Shown here in pieces: positions 1 to 6,091 of a DNA stretch of 16,160 bases (within the stretch, counting starts at the first letter, position 1; the number at the start of each line of letters is the position of its first letter). This DNA comes from Embleya sp040605455 (GTDB lineage: Bacteria; Actinomycetota; Actinomycetes; Streptomycetales; Streptomycetaceae): NCBI RefSeq assembly GCF_040605455.1, contig NZ_JBEXCV010000182.1:1-16160 (forward strand), read 5' to 3'. Below the pieces are notes generated by a model that saw only the letters and a program-made list of their open reading frames with translations, ran no database searches and was not told where the DNA came from. The position numbers and the translations under genes are program-made.

Positions 1-77
1 GCGAACCAACCAGCCGCCCGCAACCGCATCTTCTCCCGGCGTTCCCGCTCCACCGGGGTCATCCCCGAGACCCTCAT
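1..77 (-). CDS. Partial transposase-like N-terminus (cut by window edge)
   Basis: The minus strand reads from an ATG at 77 to the left edge without a stop, giving about 25 residues beginning MRVSGMTPVERERREK and continuing with an RLRAAGW-type stretch. A basic, Arg/Glu-rich start of this kind resembles the N-termini of winged-helix transposases of IS630-like elements common in streptomycetes. Only this fragment is visible, with no catalytic or helix-turn-helix residues, so the family is a guess. No strong ribosome binding site precedes the ATG. It could instead be the start of an ordinary small regulator. Confidence 0.3.
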   Translation of the reverse strand, partial: MRVSGMTPVERERREKMRLRAAGWF

Positions 78-264
78 ACACCGGGTATGCCCTTATTTGA
101 CACACCGTCAATCGGATCAGGAAACCTCAGTAAGCACCCGACGTCAGTCGATGGTCACCCCCGTGACAGTCGAAACGATCACGGTCATTCACGCCCCGAC
201 CAGCACACACCCACACGACACATCAACCCGACTGACGACCAACCACCGCCACCACAACGCACAC
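78..264. other. Intergenic region downstream of the S26 peptidase gene
   Basis: No convincing gene lies here. Two small inverted repeats are visible: TTGAC/GTCAA at 97-101/107-111, and GTCAC/GTGAC at 154-158/163-167 with a 4-nt loop. Neither is followed by a T-run, so a terminator for the operon ending at 265 is not evident. The 97-111 repeat lies just upstream of the partial transposase-like start at 77 and could be an operator or an IS-end remnant. Confidence 0.35.
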
Positions 265-804
265 TCACAGGTGGCGAAGCACCGTCCCCAGCACGCGCTC
301 CGCCGGAAAGTAGCCGGCTTGCCGGGAGTCGAAGCTGATCTCCTCGTTGTCGCCCAGCAGGACCAAACTGCTGGCGGGGACCCGGGTTTCGAGCACTCCA
401 GCCAGGGCGGGGAACCGGTCGCGCGGTACGGGGTCGCCCGGTGCGGCCGCCACACGCTTGATCAACCACTGCCGCCCTGTGATGGCGGGCGCCCGTGCAG
501 TGCGCCCCACGGGCGGGCCGTACCAGGCGGAGCCGGGAACCATCCCGGTACCGGGGTGTTCCATCACGATCACCTGCCCCGGCGATGGGGCCAGGTCACG
601 ACGTACGAGGACCCGGTCACCATCGCGGTACGCCGGTTCCATGCTCGCCCCACGCACGGTTACCACGACCAGCCTGCGCGCCTGCAGTACCGAGACGACC
701 AGGCCCGCCAGGCCCAGAAGCGCTGCCGGTGCTCCGCAAAGCAGCGCGACCCTGGTGACTCCGGCGACTCGCAGCGTCCCGTCGCGCGGTCGCGCGGGGA
801 TCAT
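265..804 (-). CDS. S26 family signal peptidase (probable leader peptidase)
   Basis: This 179-residue membrane serine protease is of the type I signal peptidase class, which cleaves after small residues at -1 and -3 outside the membrane. One transmembrane helix (about 20-42) is followed by GASMEP with the likely nucleophile Ser54. KRVAAAPGD supplies the general-base Lys116, and LLGDN (149-153) plus DSR (159-161) form the conserved C-terminal box. The domain is complete and compact for the family. The ATG at 804 overlaps the ABC transporter stop as ATGA, so translation is coupled, and it is the last gene of the peptide operon. Inference: it removes the leader of the cysteine-rich peptide encoded at 3989-4177, whose leader ends in an Ala-rich stretch suited to such an enzyme. 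A housekeeping signal peptidase role is less likely given the operon position. Confidence 0.92.
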   Translation of the reverse strand: MIPARPRDGTLRVAGVTRVALLCGAPAALLGLAGLVVSVLQARRLVVVTVRGASMEPAYRDGDRVLVRRDLAPSPGQVIVMEHPGTGMVPGSAWYGPPVGRTARAPAITGRQWLIKRVAAAPGDPVPRDRFPALAGVLETRVPASSLVLLGDNEEISFDSRQAGYFPAERVLGTVLRHL

Positions 805-2708
805 CGGTTTCCTCCAGTGAAGACTGATTCGGCTTCCGGGTCGTCCTGGTAGCCGTTTGCCTGAAGCGTGAACAATCGGGCATACTCCCCACCGGTTGCC
901 ATGAGGGCGGCGTGGTCGCCCCGCTCGGCTACACATCCCTCGGAGAGCACGACGATAAGGTCGGCCTCGCGCACGGCGCCGAGTCGGTGCGAGATCAGCA
1001 GGCTGGTCCGCCCCGTGCGGTGCCGCCGCAGCTCGGCGTGGATCTCGTGCTCGGCCTCGGCGTCGAGTCCGGCGGAGGGTTCGTCGAGGATCATCAGGTC
1101 TCGTTTGCCCTGCTCGTCCCGCAGGAAAGCCCGAGCCAGGGCGAGCCGTTGCCATTGGCCGCCCGACAGCATCACGCCGGTGGCCGGATTGTCCTTGTCG
1201 GATTCCATGAAGAACATTCGAGACAGCAGCGTGTCGTAGCCGTGGGGCAGGCCTGCGAGCTTGTGGTGGATGCCCGCCCGTTTCGCTGCGGCCTGAATCG
1301 GCACACGGTCGTCGGGGAGGGAGTCCGGATTATCGGAGGAACCCAGACCGCCCAGGGCTATGTTGTCCGCCGCCGTCAGGTCGTATTCCATGTAGTCCTG
1401 GAACACCGCGCCGATCCTCCGCCGCAGTTCGACCGGATCGGTGTCGCGCAAGTCCACGCCGTCCCACAGAATCGCCCCCCGGGTGGGGTCATAGAACCGG
1501 CACAGGAGCTTGACCAGTGTGGACTTACCGGCGCCATTCAGCCCGACCAGTGCCACCGCTTGGTCGTGGGGTATGCGCAGGCTGACGCCGCGCAACACCC
1601 AGGGATGCTCCTCCGAGTAGCGGAACCACACGTCACGCAGCTCGATCGCGTCGCGCAGCTCAGGCAGCGCGCGAGGTGCGGCGGGCACCGGCAGCTCCGG
1701 ACCGGCCGTGGTGACCGTCGCGTAGTGTCGGAACATCAGCACCGCCTGGTGAGAGCGGGCCACCTCGCCGGCGAGTGCGGCGAGCGCGCCCTGCACTCCG
1801 CCGACCGCTGCCACGAACATGGTGATGCCTCCCACGGATAACGCCCCGGTCCGCGCCGCGCCAACTGCCCACAGCAGCCCACCGCCGGACACCAGGGCGG
1901 CGAGTACTCCCAACCCGGCCTGGACGACGACCTCGCGCCTGTCCATGGCCCGCTTCGCGGCGTTGGCCGTACGGCGCTCGGTCAGCATGCGGTGCCGCAG
2001 AAAGGCACCGGCGCCGAACAGCCGTACCTCCTTGGCCGCTTCCACACTGGACAGCAACTGGCCGTAGAAGAGTTCCCGCCGCTCGACGGGACCGACATCC
2101 CAGAACATCCGTGCCCGCCTCCGCGACAGCGCAATTTCCGCAAGCAGAGTCGGCACTCCCGAGGCGAGCACCAGCACGGTCATCATCGGGCTGAGCAGAA
2201 TCAACGAGCCGAGGAAACCGGTGACGGTGAGGGCCGCCCGGGACATGCCGAGGACTCCGTCCACCACCAGAGTGGGGGCCGTCCCGCCGGATTGCTGGGC
2301 CAACCGCAGCCGGTCGAGGAAACGCGGGTCCTCGAACCGGCTCAGTCCGACGAAACCCTCCACAGCGGTGAACAACCGGTCCTGGGCGACCATCCCCACC
2401 TCCCGGTCGATCCCCGCCCGCAGATACCGGGTCACCTGTGGAGCTACCGCGGTGACCAGTCCGGCCAAGGCGAGTCCCACTCCCAGCCCGGTCAGGGCCC
2501 CGACGTCGGCACCTGCGGCAAGGCGGTCCAGCACCAGCTTGGTCAGCCAGGCGACCACCACCGGAAGCAGACCCACGATCAGTGCCAGCGCCGCGTACAG
2601 CGCGAGTGTGCCGGGAGCTGCCCGGACGGCGAGCGAAAACGCGGCGACCGCCTGCCGCCCCGCGCCGGACCGCTTCTGCGGCTGCTGTTCGGTCACGAGG
2701 GCGGTCAT
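801..2708 (-). CDS. ABC transporter, fused membrane and ATPase domains (peptide exporter type)
   Basis: This 635-residue half-transporter works as a dimer in the cytoplasmic membrane. The N-terminal half is a hydrophobic type IV exporter domain (segments near 35-60, 70-95, 165-200 and 265-310). The nucleotide-binding domain follows, with Walker A GLNGAGKST (about 388-396), a Q-loop in AVFQDYMEYD, signature LSGGQWQRLALARA (about 513), Walker B LMILDEPSAGLD (about 537) and H-loop ISHRLG (about 570). There is no N-terminal C39 peptidase domain, so it cannot itself cut a double-glycine leader, which fits a separate protease gene next door. It overlaps the TlpA-like gene by ATGA at 2705-2708 and the S26 gene by ATGA at 801-804. 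Its substrate is inferred to be the cysteine-rich peptide of the same operon. A lipid or drug exporter cannot be excluded from sequence alone. Confidence 0.95.
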   Translation of the reverse strand: MTALVTEQQPQKRSGAGRQAVAAFSLAVRAAPGTLALYAALALIVGLLPVVVAWLTKLVLDRLAAGADVGALTGLGVGLALAGLVTAVAPQVTRYLRAGIDREVGMVAQDRLFTAVEGFVGLSRFEDPRFLDRLRLAQQSGGTAPTLVVDGVLGMSRAALTVTGFLGSLILLSPMMTVLVLASGVPTLLAEIALSRRRARMFWDVGPVERRELFYGQLLSSVEAAKEVRLFGAGAFLRHRMLTERRTANAAKRAMDRREVVVQAGLGVLAALVSGGGLLWAVGAARTGALSVGGITMFVAAVGGVQGALAALAGEVARSHQAVLMFRHYATVTTAGPELPVPAAPRALPELRDAIELRDVWFRYSEEHPWVLRGVSLRIPHDQAVALVGLNGAGKSTLVKLLCRFYDPTRGAILWDGVDLRDTDPVELRRRIGAVFQDYMEYDLTAADNIALGGLGSSDNPDSLPDDRVPIQAAAKRAGIHHKLAGLPHGYDTLLSRMFFMESDKDNPATGVMLSGGQWQRLALARAFLRDEQGKRDLMILDEPSAGLDAEAEHEIHAELRRHRTGRTSLLISHRLGAVREADLIVVLSEGCVAERGDHAALMATGGEYARLFTLQANGYQDDPEAESVFTGGNR

Positions 2709-3250
2709 GCGATGGCGAGATGGCCCAGCCGGACCTCGTCCTCTGTGACGACCAGCCGCCCGGCGCCGTCCCGGGCGACCATGAGCAAGGTCGGGTACGC
2801 CTTGGCCTGGAACGCGGCACTCAGCGCCCCGTCGTACTCCTCGACGATCACGCGCGCCACCGGAGTGAGCTCGGCGACGAGCGCGGCGGACGCTTCAGCG
2901 TCGCCGACCACCGTTGCCAGCACCCGGTCGCGCCCACCGGGCAGCGTCGCCGCGAAGTCCAGGAACTTCGGCAGCTTCTCCTTGCAGGGCTTACAGGTGG
3001 GCGAGAAGAAGGCCACCAGTGTCTCACCGACCAGGAGGTCACGGGCGAGTTGTTCACCGTCCACCGTGGAGGCCGTGAAATCACCGACCTCCTCCCCCAC
3101 CGTAATCGAGGCCCGGCCGTTGCCCGCACCGCCCACGTTGGCCAGCATCTCCGTGTGCTCACGCAGCCGCTTGATCACTCCTACCGTCAGGATCAGGTTG
3201 AGCAGGCACAGCGAACCCACGAGCGTCAGGGCCGCGATCAGCAAGGGCAT
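2705..3250 (-). CDS. Membrane-anchored TlpA/thioredoxin-like disulfide oxidoreductase
   Basis: This 181-residue protein has an N-terminal transmembrane anchor (about 3-26), a short linker and an extracytoplasmic thioredoxin-fold domain. The active site is SPTCKPCKEKLP with Cys86 and Cys89, and the cis-proline loop is AYPTLL with Pro153. TlpA/ResA-like proteins exchange disulfides outside the membrane. A good ribosome binding site (AGAAGGAG) precedes the ATG at 3250. The gene starts 18 nt after the MauE-like gene and ends in an ATGA overlap with the ABC transporter. Next to a MauE-like membrane partner and a peptide with eight cysteines, the likely job is forming or correcting disulfides in that peptide. 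MauD of methylamine dehydrogenase operons pairs with MauE in a similar way, but no methylamine dehydrogenase genes are present here. Confidence 0.9.
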   Translation of the reverse strand: MPLLIAALTLVGSLCLLNLILTVGVIKRLREHTEMLANVGGAGNGRASITVGEEVGDFTASTVDGEQLARDLLVGETLVAFFSPTCKPCKEKLPKFLDFAATLPGGRDRVLATVVGDAEASAALVAELTPVARVIVEEYDGALSAAFQAKAYPTLLMVARDGAGRLVVTEDEVRLGHLAIA

Positions 3251-3268
3251 CGTGAATCTCCTTCTGGG

Positions 3269-3829
3269 TCATGGACGTCTTTGGGCAGCGCCCGGGCTGT
3301 CGCCGAGGGGCTCGAACAGTTCGAGGATGTCGTCGAACAGCGCAACCACCGCGCCCAACAGCAGGCCAGCGAGTATGGCCACCACAAGTGCGCCGGGGTC
3401 CGAAGACGTATTCGTCGCCGGTACGGTGACCGCACCGAGGCACGCGACGGCCGCGAGGACGACGTTGCGCACGATGTGCCGGGCACCGAGTGGGGTCGTT
3501 GAGGCGCCGAAGCACCGGCACGGTGGACGGATGCCCCGACGGGCCGTGAGGGCGATCGCCGTCGCGAACATCACCAGCAACCCTGCCGCAACCAGGAATC
3601 CGGTCGCAGCGACCGTCGTCGAACCCAGCGACAGCAGCAACCACACGGCGTATTCGGCGACAACCACGAGCAGTGCCACCGGTCGGCATGCCTTCGCCGG
3701 CAGCAGTTCCAGACCACGCAGCGAAGCTACGAACGCGCCGAACGCGCCTCTCCCCGCCGTCTTGCCGACGGACGAGGCCAGGAACACCACTGCGATCAGG
3801 GAGCGGATCCCGAGCTCCAGATAGTGCAC
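3269..3829 (-). CDS. MauE/DoxX-like redox-associated membrane protein
   Basis: This 186-residue polytopic membrane protein has about four hydrophobic segments (roughly 7-22, 50-68, 74-96 and 121-137) and another near 147-165. The motif PPCRCFGAS, with Cys104 and Cys106 just after the third helix, matches the CxCFG signature of MauE-type proteins, which are thought to pass electrons to or from a thioredoxin-like partner. I chose the GTG at 3829 because GGAAGG lies six bases upstream and the first helix follows directly. The frame is open to a TTG at 3904, but that would add an arginine-rich tail and lacks a good ribosome binding site. The TlpA-like gene follows after 18 nt. In this operon it probably recycles the TlpA-like protein. 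Confidence 0.82.
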   Translation of the reverse strand: MHYLELGIRSLIAVVFLASSVGKTAGRGAFGAFVASLRGLELLPAKACRPVALLVVVAEYAVWLLLSLGSTTVAATGFLVAAGLLVMFATAIALTARRGIRPPCRCFGASTTPLGARHIVRNVVLAAVACLGAVTVPATNTSSDPGALVVAILAGLLLGAVVALFDDILELFEPLGDSPGAAQRRP

Positions 3830-3836
3830 CGCACAC

Positions 3837-3860
3837 CTTCCGTGTCGTCTTCCGTGTCGT
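3837..3860. repeat. 12-bp tandem duplication next to the MauE ribosome binding site
   Basis: CTTCCGTGTCGT occurs at 3837-3848 and again, unbroken and identical, at 3849-3860. On the minus strand the copy nearest the gene supplies most of the GGAAGG before the GTG start at 3829. The upstream copy carries a second GGAAG at poor spacing. Confidence 0.8.
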
Positions 3861-3882
3861 CGTCCCACGGCTTGGGAGAGGG

Positions 3883-3921
3883 GGACCAGGGGCTCGAGAC
3901 CCAACCCGGTGCCCCTGGTCC
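3883..3921 (-). promoter_or_regulatory. Perfect 11-bp stem-loop between precursor peptide and MauE genes
   Basis: GGACCAGGGGC at 3883-3893 pairs perfectly with GCCCCTGGTCC at 3911-3921 around a 17-nt loop. It lies in the 159-nt gap between the precursor stop (3989) and the MauE start (3829). On the minus-strand transcript it is followed by a C-rich tract, not a U-run. That makes a partial terminator, RNA-processing or 3'-stabilising element more likely than a classical terminator. Such an element would let the peptide be made in excess over the export and redox proteins. The structure is seen directly; the role is inferred. Confidence 0.6.
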
Positions 3922-3950
3922 TACGCCTGTCTTCTTTGGTCCTACGCCTG
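3916..3950. repeat. 21-nt period direct repeat
   Basis: TGGTCCTACGCCTG occurs at 3916-3929 and again at 3937-3950, a 14-bp identical repeat with a 21-nt period. The first copy overlaps the right arm of the 3883-3921 stem-loop. It may reflect slippage or paired protein-binding sites. Confidence 0.75.
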
Positions 3951-3988
3951 CGTTGACGTGCGCCGCCGCCCCCGTCGAGGGCGAATGC

Positions 3989-4177
3989 TCAGCAGTCGCA
4001 GATGTAGAGGTTGGGAGCGCTGTCGCAGCGTGAGCAGGAGGCGTGGTAGCCGCACTGGTTCTGGCACTGGTAGCAGGCCGGCCAGCTCCAGCACCGGCGT
4101 ACTGCTGCCGCCGCGTCGACCTTGGGGGCGAATCGTTCGAGGAGGCTGTCCCCCATCGATTCAAGCTTCTTGAACAC
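3989..4177 (-). CDS. Cysteine-rich precursor peptide (candidate RiPP/bacteriocin)
   Basis: This 62-residue peptide starts at GTG 4177, seven bases after a strong GAAGGAG. Residues 1-28 form a charged, non-membrane leader containing KKLESMGDSLLERFAPK, then an alanine run DAAAAV and a basic pair. Residues 29-62 hold eight cysteines (29, 35, 38, 42, 48, 51, 60, 62), so every cysteine is in the C-terminal half, with spacings C-x5-C-x2-C-x3-C-x5-C-x2-C-x8-C-x-C. The even number and the redox genes downstream suggest up to four disulfides. Three tyrosines, two tryptophans and little charge make the core amphipathic. The Ala-x-Ala stretch at 22-25 is a plausible cut site for the S26 peptidase of the same operon. 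I do not recognise the family. A zinc-binding peptide is the main alternative. No lanthipeptide, radical-SAM or YcaO enzyme is nearby. Confidence 0.75.
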   Translation of the reverse strand: MFKKLESMGDSLLERFAPKVDAAAAVRRCWSWPACYQCQNQCGYHASCSRCDSAPNLYICDC

Positions 4178-4277
4178 GTCCGTACTCCTTCGCTTGATTC
4201 GTTCCGGGCCGGAAGCGCCCGCAGCACGAGACTCGCGCGAGCTGGCCGGTGACGTCTTGTAATTAACCGCACTCTCG
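4178..4277 (-). promoter_or_regulatory. Promoter/leader region of the cysteine-rich peptide operon
   Basis: These 100 nt between the AraC-type gene and the peptide start hold the ribosome binding site (GAAGGAG at about 4185-4191 on the minus strand), a 10-bp palindrome CTCGCGCGAG at 4232-4241, and an AT-rich patch (TTAATTACAAG on the minus strand, around 4257-4267) that could be a -10 region. No clean -35/-10 pair is visible. The palindrome could be an operator for the adjacent regulator. Read-through from the AraC-type gene is equally possible. Confidence 0.35.
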
Positions 4278-5192
4278 TCAGACGGAGGTTGCGGTCCGGA
4301 TAGAGGCAGGCATCGGCACGCCTGGGGCCTGCCCCTCGCCGCGGTCCGCGGACCAGGGGCCCGGACTGCCGGCTACCCGGCAGGCAATAAAGCGACCTGG
4401 AGCATGACCGGTCATCGCCTTGCAGTCATGGCCGAAGTGGGCCTGATCGTGGTAGCCCGCCAGCGTCGCCACTTCGGCCGAGGGAAGCCCGCTGTCGAGG
4501 AGTTGGAGTGCCCGTTGAAGCCGAAAGACGCGAGCGATGGCTTTGGGAGTGAGGCCGATCTGTTCCCGAAATCGTTTCTCCAGCTGTCGCTGCGACCATC
4601 CCACCCTTCGGGCGAGTGCCGGGATGGGAACGGCGCCGGCCCTATGGGCGAGTTCCTGCCAGGCCCAGGCCACGCGCGTCGAGTACGCAGGGCCACTCCG
4701 GGCCCATTCGGTGAGCACGACGTCGAGCAGAGCGAAGCGCTCCTTCCAGCCCACCGCGGTCGCGAGCGCCTCAGTAAGGTCGTCGGCGCGGGGGCCGAGC
4801 AATGCGCGAGGCTCGATGGCCACGTTCGCCAACTGCTGCAGGGTTGTACCGAAGATCGTGAAGGCGGCCCAGGGGGCGAAGGTCACCTCCACTTCGAACC
4901 AGCAGCCATTGTCCTCCTCGCCCGTCCTGCTGGTCTTCGGGCCGCCGATCGGGGAGGTCGAGGCGTTCGCGTCCACCGGCCCCGAAGGTAACTGCGACGG
5001 GGTGAGTTGCAGTTTCTCGTCGAAGGGGATCACCAGGGCCACCGCCATACCTATGGGCACTTCCTTGGCCCTGTGCAGTCGGTCCGGGCCGAGCCGGAAC
5101 CCCCGATAGCAGCTCACACCTGGGCGCAGCCTGGGATGAGGTGAGGCGGATGCCACTTGCCATGTCCCGTCAGTGCATGCCGAATTGCGCAC
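4278..5192 (-). CDS. AraC-family transcriptional regulator
   Basis: This 304-residue DNA-binding protein has an N-terminal sensory half (about 25-130), with YRGFRLGPDRLHR and a run of beta-type residues as in DUF6597-like AraC regulators. The C-terminal AraC domain (about 180-270) has two helix-turn-helix units: PALARRVGWSQRQLEKRFRE with GLTPKAIARVFRLQRALQLL, then SAEVATLAGYHDQAHFGHDC before the closing TGHAPGRF. I chose the GTG at 5192 because GAGAGGA lies about seven bases upstream and the first recognisable domain follows; the frame is open farther upstream but reads as random arginine-rich sequence. It sits 100 nt upstream of the cysteine-rich peptide gene on the same strand, so it may control that operon. 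The ligand is unknown. The last 35 residues lie outside the known domains. Confidence 0.85.
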   Translation of the reverse strand: MRNSACTDGTWQVASASPHPRLRPGVSCYRGFRLGPDRLHRAKEVPIGMAVALVIPFDEKLQLTPSQLPSGPVDANASTSPIGGPKTSRTGEEDNGCWFEVEVTFAPWAAFTIFGTTLQQLANVAIEPRALLGPRADDLTEALATAVGWKERFALLDVVLTEWARSGPAYSTRVAWAWQELAHRAGAVPIPALARRVGWSQRQLEKRFREQIGLTPKAIARVFRLQRALQLLDSGLPSAEVATLAGYHDQAHFGHDCKAMTGHAPGRFIACRVAGSPGPWSADRGEGQAPGVPMPASIRTATSV

Positions 5193-5630
5193 GATCGGTC
5201 CTCTCGGCCGGAGATGGATGACGCGAACGCGCCAGGAGGGTGTCGCTCCGGGCGCCGGCGGCCGGCGCCGATCCGGAGTCGTGGGTGCAGAGCAGGAGTT
5301 CCAGGGTTGCCACGTGGTGCGCGGGGAGCGTCGACGGCGCACCGGCCTGAGGCAGTCGCGGGTCCTGCCTCGCACGCAAGCCCTGGGTCACGACGTGACG
5401 CAACCAGGGCCCGCTGCCTGTCGGCCGATCCGCGCATCCCCTTGCACCTACCGGAGGACATCCCGGTGGCCACCGTCCCCATGTCTGTCTCGCTGGTTGG
5501 GGGATGGCGGGGGATCTCCCGTCGACACGGATCCACTCTCTTCCGGGCCGGCCAGGAGTTCTCCCACGCTTCGGCTTCGGTTCACCCTCGACCGCACCGA
5601 GGATGATGCCTCGAAGTGGTCAGCCGTGGG
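5193..5630. other. Intergenic region upstream of the AraC-type gene
   Basis: Several short open frames cross this 438-nt stretch, but none has a good start with a ribosome binding site or a recognisable product. It contains a strong hairpin at 5246-5278 (separate entry), a weaker GAGGCA/TGCCTC repeat at 5349-5354/5366-5371, and GTCAC-GAC-GTGAC at 5387-5399. It probably holds the AraC promoter and the 3' end of the secreted-peptide transcript. Confidence 0.5.
5246..5278. promoter_or_regulatory. Strong GC hairpin upstream of the AraC-type gene
   Basis: GGCGCCGG (5251-5258) pairs perfectly with CCGGCGCC (5262-5269) across a 3-nt loop. CTCCG (5246-5250) and CGGAG (5274-5278) extend the stem after a 4-nt bulge. 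It lies about 54 nt before the GTG at 5192 and has no U-run, so it could be a transcript-leader structure, an operator or a weak terminator. Confidence 0.5.
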
Positions 5631-5972
5631 CTACGGAAGGGCTGCTGCGGCGCAGGCCGCTCCGGCGACGAACGGCATCACGAACGTGGATGTGAGTGCG
5701 ACACCACATGCCGCGATCGCGCTTACGGTGCCCACCGTTCCCACGGAACAGGCAGCCGCCCTCGCGTAGTACACGGTGTAGCCGGCTGCGCTGAGGACGT
5801 CTGCGCATTCGCCAAAGCCAAGGGTCCCGACGCGACCGTCGGTCTGTTGGACCCGAGTCGTCGCCGCAGTGCTTTGCGACTCGGCTTGCGCCGGTGGAGC
5901 CACGAAGGCAACCGCGACCGTGGTCGCGACTCCGGCGAGCGTGCCGGCGAGAATCCTTCGACAGGCTTCCAT
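5631..5972 (-). CDS. Small secreted hydrophobic peptide with four cysteines
   Basis: This 113-residue protein starts at ATG 5972 after GGAGAG. Residues 1-30 are a Sec signal peptide: a basic start (MEACRRI), a hydrophobic core and a PPAQA-E cleavage site. The mature part (about 83 residues) begins polar, then from about residue 56 becomes rich in Ala, Gly, Val and Thr. Cysteines are at 56, 75, 89 and 107, and a hydrophobic stretch FVMPFVAGAACAAAA ends it. The pattern is loosely reminiscent of hydrophobic cysteine-containing bacteriocins such as halocin C8, but I do not claim homology. The same frame is open upstream to ATG 6257, where a second signal peptide begins, so the annotated start is uncertain. 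No immunity or export gene is obvious beside it. Confidence 0.6.
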   Translation of the reverse strand: MEACRRILAGTLAGVATTVAVAFVAPPAQAESQSTAATTRVQQTDGRVGTLGFGECADVLSAAGYTVYYARAAACSVGTVGTVSAIAACGVALTSTFVMPFVAGAACAAAALP

Positions 5973-6058
5973 GTTCTCTCCATCCGTTCGGCGCGAATGG
6001 GTCCGGTCCCGTGGTCGGGCCGACCCGTTGGCGTCGCTCAGACTGGCAAGCCCGGGCC

Positions 6059-6079
6059 GGCCGGGAACAGTTCCGGGCC
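6059..6079. promoter_or_regulatory. Inverted repeat centred on GGAACAGTTCC
   Basis: Two 10-base arms around a central A at 6069 match at 9 of 10 positions. Together with the perfect palindrome at 6092-6111 it makes a cluster of dyad symmetries between the two signal-peptide sequences. It could act as terminator structure or operator. Confidence 0.5.
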
Positions 6080-6091
6080 TGTTCGAAACAT

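Noticed and set aside
78..130. IS terminal inverted repeat at the left edge
   Set aside because: Only a 5-bp TTGAC/GTCAA repeat is visible. Without the rest of the element an IS end cannot be supported.
1992..3824. Long plus-strand open frame opposite the ABC and TlpA-like genes
   Set aside because: It has no recognisable domain and is explained by high-GC antisense of well-supported genes. Similar long frames at 1660-2820, 9575-11449, 12188-13528 and 13559-14746 were rejected for the same reason.
2705..3829. Methylamine utilisation (mau) operon
   Set aside because: The MauE-like and TlpA/MauD-like genes alone suggest it, but no methylamine dehydrogenase subunits or MauG are present, and the partners are an exporter, a peptidase and a Cys-rich peptide.
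3269..3904. Longer MauE-like protein starting at TTG 3904
   Set aside because: It would begin with an arginine-rich stretch created by the 12-bp duplication and lacks a ribosome binding site. GTG 3829 has GGAAGG at good spacing.
265..4277. Lanthipeptide, sactipeptide or thiopeptide cluster
   Set aside because: No LanB/LanC/LanM, radical-SAM or YcaO enzyme is encoded in the window. Only redox, export and proteolysis genes accompany the peptide.
5170..5403. 77-codon minus-strand frame upstream of the AraC-type gene
   Set aside because: It starts at TTG, lacks a ribosome binding site and shows no family resemblance.
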